In this document: positions 1 through 6,718 of the stretch, one piece after another
Layout: every line of letters begins with the position of its first letter
Position numbering within the stretch: the stretch's first letter is position 1
DNA from: Patescibacteria group bacterium
GTDB lineage: Bacteria > Patescibacteria > Microgenomatia > Levybacterales > UBA12049
DNA: 9,780 nucleotides
Direction: 5' to 3'
NCBI GenBank assembly: GCA_023381035.1
Contig: JAMCTK010000002.1
Span: forward strand, 1 to 9,780
Notes under the pieces: generated by a model
Database searches by the model: none
Told to the model about the DNA's origin: nothing
What the model saw: only the letters and a program-made list of their open reading frames with translations
Made by a program: the position numbers and the translations under genes

Positions 1-309
1 GAAAGAATGGCCGATAATATTGTTATGGAAGAATTGGGGAAAGCTGATGTTTTAAAAAATGTTTTTCAATCTTTTGCCGTTATGACAGGTGCAAAATCGA
101 CAGCTGTTAAAGGAGACGGTCGAAATTTTGGCGAGGTAGTTGCTCTTAGGATAATTGAATCTAAAGATGTTATGACAAGCACTTGGTCACGTCTTCCCTA
201 TGATTTATTACAAAAAATTTCATCAAGAATAGTAAATGAAATTCCCGGAATATCAAGAGTTGTTTACGATATTACCACCAAACCTCCAGCAACTATGGAG
301 TGGGAGTGA
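1..309 (+). CDS. guaA: GMP synthase (glutamine-hydrolysing), C-terminal fragment
   Basis: This is the last 102 codons of GMP synthase, which aminates XMP to GMP using ATP and glutamine. The frame is open to the left edge, so the gene starts outside the window. The ATG at position 7 is internal, because family homology continues before it. The fragment covers the C-terminal dimerisation/XMP-binding domain: a GDGRNFGEVVALR segment, then S-x-DVMTSTWSRLPYDLL, then RIVNEIPGISRVVYDITTKP, and the family-typical ending KPPATMEWE followed by TGA. The N-terminal amidotransferase and ATP-pyrophosphatase domains are not visible. The stop codon abuts the stop of the convergent purM-like gene with no spacer. 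Family assignment is near certain from the conserved C-terminus. Only completeness upstream is unknown. Confidence 0.96.
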   Translation, partial: ERMADNIVMEELGKADVLKNVFQSFAVMTGAKSTAVKGDGRNFGEVVALRIIESKDVMTSTWSRLPYDLLQKISSRIVNEIPGISRVVYDITTKPPATMEWE

Positions 310-1410
310 TTATCTTAAGTCTAGACTTTTGCCGTCGTAAGTAATATTTTTTTGCTTAATAATTACTTGTTTTTTTCCTTTTTTAATAAAACCTGCATTG
401 ATTGCCTTAAATTTATTTTTAGCAATAATTCTTAAAGTTTTTTCTACATCTTTTTCCGAAACAAAAATCGCGAAATCTTGTCCCATGTTATATGTCTCAT
501 ACATGTCGTAATCTGATAAATTTGCTTGTTCCTGAATAAAATTAAAAACTTCTTGAGGTTTAAAAATTTTATCTAAAACATATGTAAAGCTTGGCTTGCC
601 ACGCATAATTTTTCTAAGTCCATGACCTGTGATATTTGCTAAATAATGAATATCGATATTTTCTTTTTGTAAATTTTTAATTAATTTTACGTAAATATTG
701 CTTTTAGTTAAAATTCCGTCTCCGAACATTTTTTTATCTCTCATTCTTGTTGCAAATCCTTGTGGAAGTTTTTCTGCAATAGTGCGAGTAAGGGAGATTC
801 CATTAACGTTTATCCCATTACTTTTGATTAAAATAATTCTGTCATTTTGCTTGATCTTTTTATCGGAGATTAAATTTTTCTTTTTTTTAATTATTCCGAC
901 TGCAGATCCTCCAAGATCAATTGCTTTTTGTTCAATGATGTTTTTAAGTGCTGGTGTTTCTCCTCCTCCCCAAGTCGCTTCGGAAAGATCGCATCCTTTT
1001 TTCCATCCCGAAACCAATTCCTTGATTCTTTTTGAATTTTTGTACCAGTTATTGTCACCAACAGCCCAGTAAGCATGAATAACTAAAGGCGTTGCTCCGA
1101 CAGTAATCAGATCGTTGATAATTGCTGCAATAGTGTCATGTCCAATTGTTTCATAATAGCTTTTTTTTGTTAATTGCTCCATTGCGTCTGCAACTAAATT
1201 TTTGGTTCCCAGCCCTTCGATTACGGAAGCCATTAATACATCTCCTTGTTTCCAGACAAACGCAGACTCTCCGCGACTGTCAGAGATTTCTTCGTAACCA
1301 TTGCTTTTTAAATTAATCGCGGTTTTTTTAGAGAAATTTTGAGCTAGTTTTTTAACCGGGTCAAGAATATCGTAATTAACTCCTGATTCTGAATATTTAA
1401 TTTTTTTCAT
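310..1410 (-). CDS. purM: Phosphoribosylformylglycinamidine cyclo-ligase (AIR synthetase), divergent PurM
   Basis: This 366-residue protein is likely AIR synthetase, the step-5 enzyme that closes the imidazole ring of FGAM with ATP. It shows the PurM landmarks in order: Y-SESGVNYDILDP (6-18), GLGTK (66-70; usually GVGTK), HDTIAAIINDLITVGATPL (91-109), GGGETP (148-153), ITGHG (260-264; usually ITGGG) and YNMGQDFAIFV (307-317; usually FNMG-G). It is slightly longer than the usual 340-350 residues, with an extra C-terminal strand-rich tail. The ATG at 1410 overlaps the TGA of the upstream NTPase gene in an ATGA arrangement. No Shine-Dalgarno sequence precedes it, so translation is probably coupled. 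The sequence is clearly PurM-like but differs at several normally fixed glycines, so it seems to belong to a distinct clade. A related AIR-synthase-fold enzyme cannot be fully excluded. Its place behind purF, purN, purD, purL and purQ strongly favours PurM. Confidence 0.88.
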   Translation of the reverse strand: MKKIKYSESGVNYDILDPVKKLAQNFSKKTAINLKSNGYEEISDSRGESAFVWKQGDVLMASVIEGLGTKNLVADAMEQLTKKSYYETIGHDTIAAIINDLITVGATPLVIHAYWAVGDNNWYKNSKRIKELVSGWKKGCDLSEATWGGGETPALKNIIEQKAIDLGGSAVGIIKKKKNLISDKKIKQNDRIILIKSNGINVNGISLTRTIAEKLPQGFATRMRDKKMFGDGILTKSNIYVKLIKNLQKENIDIHYLANITGHGLRKIMRGKPSFTYVLDKIFKPQEVFNFIQEQANLSDYDMYETYNMGQDFAIFVSEKDVEKTLRIIAKNKFKAINAGFIKKGKKQVIIKQKNITYDGKSLDLR

Positions 1411-1934
1411 ATGTTTTGAAGTATAAATTCTGCTCTTCTTTTAACACTCATTTTTGGAACCTTTATTACCGATATTCCAATTTCTTCATAACTTTCTTTT
1501 AATAAATTTTCAATAATAATTGCCTCTTTTTCATTTTCAGTTCTTGCATAGTCTTTTTTAAATTTAAACATTTCCAATAAAAAGACTTTACGATAATAGC
1601 AGCTTTTTAAAGCATCATCCAGTAATGGATTTTTATTAATTCCACAAAATCTTAAGTAGGCGGTTGTGTCTGGAATTCCGCGTTCCATAAATAAAAGCTT
1701 ATTTTTTTCTAAGTTTTTTTCAAAATCAATCTTTAACTTTAAAATTATTTCTTGAAATCTAACTTCGTCTTCTCTAATTTCTTTTATTGTTTTTCCTTTC
1801 TTTAATTCTTTATCTATGTAAATTCTTGCCCATTCGTATTGAATGCTAAATCCCTGTTTTTTTAATTCTTCAAGAGTGGTGGTTTTTCCCGAAGATGGTC
1901 CTCCTGTTAGAACGATCAAGTTATTGTCTTTCAT
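1407..1934 (-). CDS. Small P-loop NTPase/kinase-like protein (AAA_28 / COG3911-like)
   Basis: A 175-residue single-domain P-loop protein. The Walker A motif is GGPSSGKTT (11-19), close to the N-terminus as in small nucleotide-kinase-like ATPases. A second conserved element, LLFMERGIPDTTAYLRF (81-97), matches the hydrophobic strand plus D/E-R-G-x-x-D-x-x-A-Y signature of the AAA_28-type predicted ATPases; here the first acid is Glu84. The C-terminal part has the expected YARTE (129-133) and a helix ending V-K-R-R-A-E-F-I-L (164-172). There is no signal peptide or membrane segment, so it is cytoplasmic. The ATG at 1934 lies 14 nt inside the end of the HAD gene and has a perfect AGGAGG five bases upstream. 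The substrate is unknown. By family it could phosphorylate or hydrolyse a nucleotide-like or small metabolite. The link to purine metabolism is inferred from its position only. Confidence 0.85.
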   Translation of the reverse strand: MKDNNLIVLTGGPSSGKTTTLEELKKQGFSIQYEWARIYIDKELKKGKTIKEIREDEVRFQEIILKLKIDFEKNLEKNKLLFMERGIPDTTAYLRFCGINKNPLLDDALKSCYYRKVFLLEMFKFKKDYARTENEKEAIIIENLLKESYEEIGISVIKVPKMSVKRRAEFILQNI

Positions 1935-2904
1935 GATTTCCTCCTAATTTTGTAGCATAAAATCCTTCCAATTTTCTTGGATTGGTTTCTCCTTCTAAAA
2001 TTCCTGAAGTTGGAAAGAGATCTCTTATTGGTCTCCCGTCTAATACATGCATGTGGTTTACAAGATCATGGTGCAATTTTGCATAGACACCAGGCTCGTA
2101 GAGACAGAAAGGGATTCCTGCATCAGCTGCTAGCTTGCCGTCTTTAGACATGCTGTCTCCGATTAACAACATTCTGGACTTTGTTTCCCTAGCAGTTTGT
2201 AAATATCCAGGAGAATCTTCATGTTTTTGAATCCATTTAGCATGTGCCAAAGCCAGAGGAAGTTGTCCCGGTTTAACTCTTCGATCTTCTTCTTCGGGAT
2301 ATTTTCTTTGCCTAATTGTGTCATCGGTCACCAAAATCCCTGAAAACTTAATGTTATGCAATTCTAAAATTTTTCTAATTGGAACTTCGTGCCCTGAAGA
2401 CACAATTCCGGTTTCAATTGGAAATCCCAAATTTTTCAATTCTTCCAAAGAGTTTAAAAAAGTTGCAGTTGAATGTTCAAGAGTTGGTGGCCATGTTCCA
2501 TTACCGTTATGTTTTCCTATTTCATCCATCAAGTAATGCAATTTTTGGCCAACAATCATTGCAGAGATTGTAATTGCAGGATTAGACTCGTTCCATGGAA
2601 TACCGCTTTCGGCTTCTGGAATTTGGTAAGCATGAGTTGCAGTTTTCGAATGAAAATCCTTAGCTCTTTCTAGTAAGCCGTATTGCCATCCAAATTTATC
2701 TAAAAAATCAACTGCAATTTCAGAAGGTGCTCTGTTGTCCAGTGGGTAACTAGCAAAATATGTTTCGCTTAAATCCGTTCCAAAAATATCTCCCAGGGCT
2801 TTTTTGTACGCACTTTTTACATCTAATCCATTTGGACTAGGTGAAAATGTATCCACTATTGTTCCGTCAAAATCGCTTAATATGAGATAGCCAGGGTTGC
2901 TCAC
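1921..2904 (-). CDS. HAD-superfamily hydrolase (phosphatase-like), function unassigned
   Basis: This 327-residue protein has all four HAD motifs. Motif I is DFDGT (11-15), with Asp11 the expected nucleophile and Asp13 the acid/base. Motif II is the serine pair in IVSSG (167-171), motif III is Lys211 in RVKPG, and motif IV is the metal-binding GDSMSKD (249-255), followed by the typical A-A-D-A-G-I-P. About 150 residues separate motifs I and II, which points to a large C1-type cap that would set substrate choice. A tail of about 55 residues follows the core. No signal peptide is present. The start is GTG at 2904, overlapping the purQ TGA as GTGA. No later start is possible without losing motif I. 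It is probably a small-molecule phosphatase or nucleotidase, but the substrate cannot be read from the sequence. It has about half the lysine content of its neighbours and locally higher G+C. Confidence 0.87.
   Translation of the reverse strand: MSNPGYLILSDFDGTIVDTFSPSPNGLDVKSAYKKALGDIFGTDLSETYFASYPLDNRAPSEIAVDFLDKFGWQYGLLERAKDFHSKTATHAYQIPEAESGIPWNESNPAITISAMIVGQKLHYLMDEIGKHNGNGTWPPTLEHSTATFLNSLEELKNLGFPIETGIVSSGHEVPIRKILELHNIKFSGILVTDDTIRQRKYPEEEDRRVKPGQLPLALAHAKWIQKHEDSPGYLQTARETKSRMLLIGDSMSKDGKLAADAGIPFCLYEPGVYAKLHHDLVNHMHVLDGRPIRDLFPTSGILEGETNPRKLEGFYATKLGGNHERQ
1940..1945 (-). promoter_or_regulatory. Strong Shine-Dalgarno of the P-loop NTPase gene
   Basis: The minus strand reads AGGAGG, then AAATC, then ATG (1934-1932). 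This is a perfect anti-16S match at 5 nt spacing. It lies inside the last codons of the HAD gene and fixes the NTPase start. It is the only full-consensus ribosome binding site I find in the cluster. Most other starts overlap or nearly touch the preceding stop and lack one. Confidence 0.85.
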
Positions 2905-3701
2905 TTAAAATAATTAACTGCATTTTTAAATATCTTTAAACCAGAGTAATATTTTCCAACTGTTTTTTTATTTCTTTTGTTTACCTCTTTTAAGTAGTTC
3001 CAGTTAGGAAGTTGTGCGAAAAAGATAGCTCTTTCCGGATGTGGCATCATGCCTAAAATTCTTCCGGTCTCATCAGTGATTGCTGCAATGTCTTCAAGTG
3101 CGCCGTTAGGATTAGGTTTAAGATTTTGGAATTTACAAATCTCTCCTTCTTTGTATTTTGCCGCAATAAGTTTTTGTCCTTTTATTTTCTGCATTACCTC
3201 ACTTGGTGCATAAAATCTTCCTTCGCCGTGTGCGATTGGGAGAGAGATTTCCTTTATTCCTTTAAACCAAGGGCTTTTATTTTCTATTTTTAAATCAACC
3301 CATCTAACGGTATATCTCGTATTATCATTAGCTAAAAGGGAGACTTCTCTTTTTCCATATTGTTTTCCCATTGCCGGAAGAATTCCAAGATTTACCATTA
3401 TTTGGAACCCGTTGCAAATTCCAATGATTAACTTATCATCTTTAATGAATTTTTCCAGATCTTTCCAGAGGTGGTTTTTTAGTTTGTTGGCAAACGCGTT
3501 CCCAGATCCGGTATCATCTCCATATGAAAAGCCTCCTGGGAAGGCAAGGATTTGATAATCTTTTAATTTTTTTATTCCGTCGATTAAATCATTTATATGA
3601 ACAATTTCAGCAATTGCTCCTGCCAATTCAAATGCATACTTTGTTTCTTCTTCGCAATTTAATCCGTATCCTGAGAAAACTAATACTTTTGGTTTTTTCA
3701 T
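2901..3701 (-). CDS. purQ: FGAM synthase glutaminase subunit PurQ
   Basis: This 266-residue class I glutamine amidotransferase releases ammonia for the FGAM synthase reaction (step 4, FGAR to FGAM). The N-terminus KVLVFSGYGLNCEEET matches PurQ. The nucleophile is Cys96 in GICNGFQ, the oxyanion region is FPGGFSYGDD (54-63), and the catalytic His221/Glu223 lie in MPHPER. It is longer than the 220-230 residues of the Bacillus form and resembles the longer PurQ type found with long PurL proteins. I place the start at the ATG at 3701, one base after the purL stop (tga-t-ATG). The frame is open upstream to a TTG at 3749, but that would overlap purL by 47 nt and precede the conserved N-terminus by 16 unconserved residues. 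No clear ribosome binding site is seen, so translation is likely coupled to purL. Confidence 0.95.
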   Translation of the reverse strand: MKKPKVLVFSGYGLNCEEETKYAFELAGAIAEIVHINDLIDGIKKLKDYQILAFPGGFSYGDDTGSGNAFANKLKNHLWKDLEKFIKDDKLIIGICNGFQIMVNLGILPAMGKQYGKREVSLLANDNTRYTVRWVDLKIENKSPWFKGIKEISLPIAHGEGRFYAPSEVMQKIKGQKLIAAKYKEGEICKFQNLKPNPNGALEDIAAITDETGRILGMMPHPERAIFFAQLPNWNYLKEVNKRNKKTVGKYYSGLKIFKNAVNYFK

Positions 3702-3702
3702 A

Positions 3703-6657
3703 TCAATAATTCTTAAAAGTTGATTTATAAATACTAAGAATATCTTCAACCTTTGTTTTTATTATTTCCTTCTTGTTTAAACCGACAATTGTAAACATGT
3801 CATTTTTTTCTACTTTTCCAATTAAGCTTAGGCAATGTTTTTTCATTAATTTTTCAAATTCATTTTTGTTTTTCGGATCAACTGTTGCAACTATTCTTCC
3901 TTGAGATTCTGAAAACAATATAAAGTCGTCTCTTGTTAGTGTTCCTTTTATTTTTTTAGTAAACACTTTGATTCCTAACATTCCTGCCATAGACATTTTT
4001 GCTAGGGCAATTGCTAGTCCTCCTCTTGTTACGGCAATTGAAGAAGCAATTAGACCCTTCGTAGTTGCTTTGTGAAAATCTCTGTACATTGCTTTGTTTT
4101 TATGTGCGTCGGTTTTAGGAACATCGCCTCCCTTAATTTTTAATTGTCCGAAATATTCAGACCCCCCCAAATCATTAGTTGTTTCTCCGATTAAATAAAT
4201 TAAGTCTCCGGGCATTTTTACATCAATAGAATTTGTTTTAATAATATCGTCAATAACTCCAATGGAGGATATTAATAGAGTTGGGGGAACTGAAATTTTT
4301 ATTTCCTTTCCTTTTTCGTCATACCCTTTGAAATCATTAAACATACTGTCTTTTCCGGAGATGAATGGAGTTTCGTAGGCAGTTGCAAAATCATAACAAC
4401 CTCTAGCTGCTTCTTTCAATTGCCATAATCTTTCAGGGTCATTTGAGCTACACCAGCAAAAATTATCAAGAATGGCGATTTTATCTATGTTTCCTCCTGC
4501 TGCAACAACGTTTCTAATGGCGGTATCAATGCTTGCTCCTGCCATATTGTAGGGGTCAATCTCGGAATATGTTGGATACAAGCCTTGAGAAAAAATTGCT
4601 CCTTTTTTAGAACCTAGAACAGGAGAGATAGCTGAAGACTCACTATTTATTCTACCCCTTCCAATTAGAGGTTTTAAAACAGAGCTTGCTTGAACTTCAT
4701 GATCATATTGAGAAGAAATATATTCAAAGCTTGCGACATTTAAACTTTTTAATAACTTAAAAAGAGCATTTTGAATATTTCTTTGTTTTGGAAGGTTAAT
4801 TTTCTTGTGATTTTTTTTGGGCTCTTTGGTTATCATTGGTCTGTGGGGAAGACCATTATGAAGAAATTCCATATCTATTTCCATAATTGTTTGACCATTG
4901 TAGTTTACTCTGCACATTCCGGAGTCATTAAATTCCCCGATCACTGCTGTTTCTACTCCACGTCTTTGCATAAGTTTTGAGAATTTCCCCCAATTTCTTT
5001 TCGGAACGGCTAAAGTCATTCTTTCTTGCGATTCAGAGATCCAAATTTTCCAAGGTTCAAGTCCAGGATATTTAAGTGGAACTTTGTCCAGATCTACTTC
5101 ACATCCTCCTGATTCTTTTGCCATTTCAGCAACAGAACAGGAAATTCCTCCTGCGCCATTGTCTGTAATGCTGTTGTATAAATTCATGTTTCTTGCTTCC
5201 TTAACAATTGCGTCGCTTAATTTTTTTTGCGTAATCGGATCACCTATTTGAACAGCAGTTGCAGGACTTCCGCTGTCTAGCGCTTCTGATGAAAAAGTGG
5301 CTCCATGGATTCCGTCTTGTCCAACTCTTCCGCCAACAACCACGATATAATCTTCAGGTCTAGCTTTTTTCTTGCAGGAATTTTTACCGTTTATTTTTTT
5401 CGGAATAAGACCAACTGTTCCAACAAAGACTAAGGGTTTTCCCTGATATCTTTCATGGAAAAAAACAAAACCCTGAGGAGTTGGAATCCCGGAACAATTA
5501 CCTCCTGAATTAACTCCGTCAACAACACCGTCAAGAATTCTTCTTGGGTTTAATTGCTTTTGAGATAATTTTTTATCTCGATATAAAGATTTTTTAGTGT
5601 TTGGATCTGCGAAACAATAACCATAAGTATTGGCAATTGGTTTTGCTCCCAACCCAAATCCAATAGCATCTCGATTTACGCCAACAATTCCTGTTATGGC
5701 TCCGCCAAAAGGATCAAGAGCAGAAGGGCTGTTGTGAGTTTCTGCTTTATGAGTTATTAAATATTTTTCATCAAATTCAATTGCTCCCGAGTTATCGGTA
5801 AAAACAGAATAGCAAAAATCTTTTTTTCCTTTTTTCTTTCGAATCTCTTCAGTTGCTTTTCTGATGTAGGTTTTAAAAAGTCCTTTTTGGATTTCATCAA
5901 TTTGATCAGCAAAGATTGTATGCTTGCAATGTTCAGACCAAGTTTGTGCAATGGATTCGATTTCAATATCAGTTGGTTTTCTGCCAATTTTTTTAAAATA
6001 TTCTTGAATTGTTTTCATGTATTCAAAACTTAAAGCAAGCGGTCCGCGTCTTGTGCCATCTTTGTTCTCTATCCCTGATTTTCCAATTTTAATTAATTCC
6101 TCGTCTGAGACATTTAAATTAATATCATCAACTCTTAGTTTATTCTCTAAATTTACTCTTGGAACAACCTTATCCATTCCCTTGCTTTTTTTAAAGGAAG
6201 AAAAACTTTTAATGTGTACCCTTTGAATAAGGGGATTTATTAATAAAAGAGAGATGTTCTCAATTTCTTTTTTTGAAAGAGTTCCATCAATCAAAAACAG
6301 CTGAGAGGAGTAAACGCCTTCTTTTTGAGAGAAGTTAGTTTTTAAAAGATCTTCGATTATTTCCTTAGCTGTATTTGCAATATTATCGGTAACTCCGGGC
6401 AAGTAACCAATTTCAATTGCCCAGTTAAATTTAAACGGAAGAGCTTTGTTTTCATAAGCATCTTGGTTAACTGGATTATGTAGAGAGGACGTGATTTCAT
6501 GGAGATCTTTTGCGGAGAAAGTTTTTTCAATAGTATAAACATCCACTAAAAAAACATTTCTTATTTTTCCTTTATATCCAAAGCTTTCAAATTTTCTTTT
6601 TTTCGCGGACGCTCTTGGGTCTAGAATTTTTGAAACTATTTCAATTCTTGTTATCAT
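3703..6657 (-). CDS. purL: FGAM synthase synthetase subunit PurL with PurS-like N-terminal region
   Basis: This 984-residue protein is the ATP-dependent synthetase part of FGAM synthase (step 4). Residues 1 to about 155 look like a PurS-type region, including the strand/turn WAIEIGYLPGVTDN (79-92), probably as two repeats. The two PurM-like halves follow. The first contains TWSEHCKH (239-246, with the active-site histidine), HKAETHNSPSA (303-313), DPFGGAITG (315-323) and SGGNCSGIPTPQG (384-396). The second contains GRGR (666-669), SGKDSM (767-772), NDLGGSEYFG (828-837) and TRGGLAIALAKM (877-888). At about 980 residues it is longer than the 740-residue small PurL and shorter than the 1,300-residue fused PurL, because the glutaminase is the separate PurQ. 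This explains why no purS gene is present. The ATG at 6657 has a short AGGT upstream. A near-consensus promoter lies just ahead in the gap to purD. Confidence 0.95.
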   Translation of the reverse strand: MITRIEIVSKILDPRASAKKRKFESFGYKGKIRNVFLVDVYTIEKTFSAKDLHEITSSLHNPVNQDAYENKALPFKFNWAIEIGYLPGVTDNIANTAKEIIEDLLKTNFSQKEGVYSSQLFLIDGTLSKKEIENISLLLINPLIQRVHIKSFSSFKKSKGMDKVVPRVNLENKLRVDDINLNVSDEELIKIGKSGIENKDGTRRGPLALSFEYMKTIQEYFKKIGRKPTDIEIESIAQTWSEHCKHTIFADQIDEIQKGLFKTYIRKATEEIRKKKGKKDFCYSVFTDNSGAIEFDEKYLITHKAETHNSPSALDPFGGAITGIVGVNRDAIGFGLGAKPIANTYGYCFADPNTKKSLYRDKKLSQKQLNPRRILDGVVDGVNSGGNCSGIPTPQGFVFFHERYQGKPLVFVGTVGLIPKKINGKNSCKKKARPEDYIVVVGGRVGQDGIHGATFSSEALDSGSPATAVQIGDPITQKKLSDAIVKEARNMNLYNSITDNGAGGISCSVAEMAKESGGCEVDLDKVPLKYPGLEPWKIWISESQERMTLAVPKRNWGKFSKLMQRRGVETAVIGEFNDSGMCRVNYNGQTIMEIDMEFLHNGLPHRPMITKEPKKNHKKINLPKQRNIQNALFKLLKSLNVASFEYISSQYDHEVQASSVLKPLIGRGRINSESSAISPVLGSKKGAIFSQGLYPTYSEIDPYNMAGASIDTAIRNVVAAGGNIDKIAILDNFCWCSSNDPERLWQLKEAARGCYDFATAYETPFISGKDSMFNDFKGYDEKGKEIKISVPPTLLISSIGVIDDIIKTNSIDVKMPGDLIYLIGETTNDLGGSEYFGQLKIKGGDVPKTDAHKNKAMYRDFHKATTKGLIASSIAVTRGGLAIALAKMSMAGMLGIKVFTKKIKGTLTRDDFILFSESQGRIVATVDPKNKNEFEKLMKKHCLSLIGKVEKNDMFTIVGLNKKEIIKTKVEDILSIYKSTFKNY

Positions 6658-6660
6658 TTT

Positions 6661-6664
6661 ACCT
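6661..6664 (-). promoter_or_regulatory. Short Shine-Dalgarno of purL
   Basis: The minus strand reads CAGGTAAAATG, with AGG four bases before the purL ATG at 6657. It supports that start. It is partly enclosed by a tiny inverted repeat (CCTG-CCT-CAGG) that is too short to claim as a regulatory hairpin. Confidence 0.6.
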
Positions 6665-6679
6665 GAGGCAGGATAAATA

Positions 6680-6709
6680 ATTTTAATTAGTCCGCAATAA
6701 GAGTGTCAA
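6680..6709 (-). promoter_or_regulatory. Putative sigma-70-type promoter for purL inside the pur cluster
   Basis: In the 61-nt gap between purD and purL the minus strand carries TTGACA (6709-6704), an 18-nt spacer and TAAAAT (6685-6680). That is a perfect -35 and a -10 with one mismatch, at acceptable spacing. Transcription would start near 6673, leaving a leader of about 16 nt before the purL ATG. This is the only gap of any size within the minus-strand run. The call is by consensus match alone. AT-rich DNA gives chance -10 matches easily, but an exact TTGACA in the one suitable gap is less likely by chance. Confidence 0.6.
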
Positions 6710-6718
6710 TATACAAAA

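Noticed and set aside
317..328. Perfect 12-nt palindrome AAGTCTAGACTT just after the guaA stop, followed by a few T
   Set aside because: As RNA it gives only a 4-bp AU-rich stem with a short U run, and it lies in the last purM codons. Too weak to call a terminator.
881..888. A8 run in the purM coding strand as a programmed frameshift site
   Set aside because: It encodes part of a lysine run in an intact frame, and lysine-rich AAA runs are common in all genes here. No alternative-frame product makes sense.
698..1072. Open frames opposite or out of frame with the pur genes, such as 698-1072 (+), 7589-7861 (+) and 8062-8412 (+)
   Set aside because: They lie entirely within well-supported minus-strand genes, have biased Phe/Leu/Ser-rich compositions typical of antisense reading of AT-rich DNA, and show no recognisable domain.
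3702..3749. PurQ starting 16 residues earlier at a TTG (3749)
   Set aside because: It would overlap purL by 47 nt and add residues outside the PurQ family. The ATG at 3701 directly follows the purL stop and begins at the conserved N-terminus.
6661..6671. Inverted repeat CCTG-CCT-CAGG covering the purL ribosome binding site
   Set aside because: A 4-bp stem with a 3-nt loop is too small to claim as a regulatory hairpin.
6658..6718. Purine riboswitch or attenuator in the purD-purL gap
   Set aside because: The gap is only 61 nt, too short for a purine aptamer plus expression platform, and no aptamer-like stems are visible.
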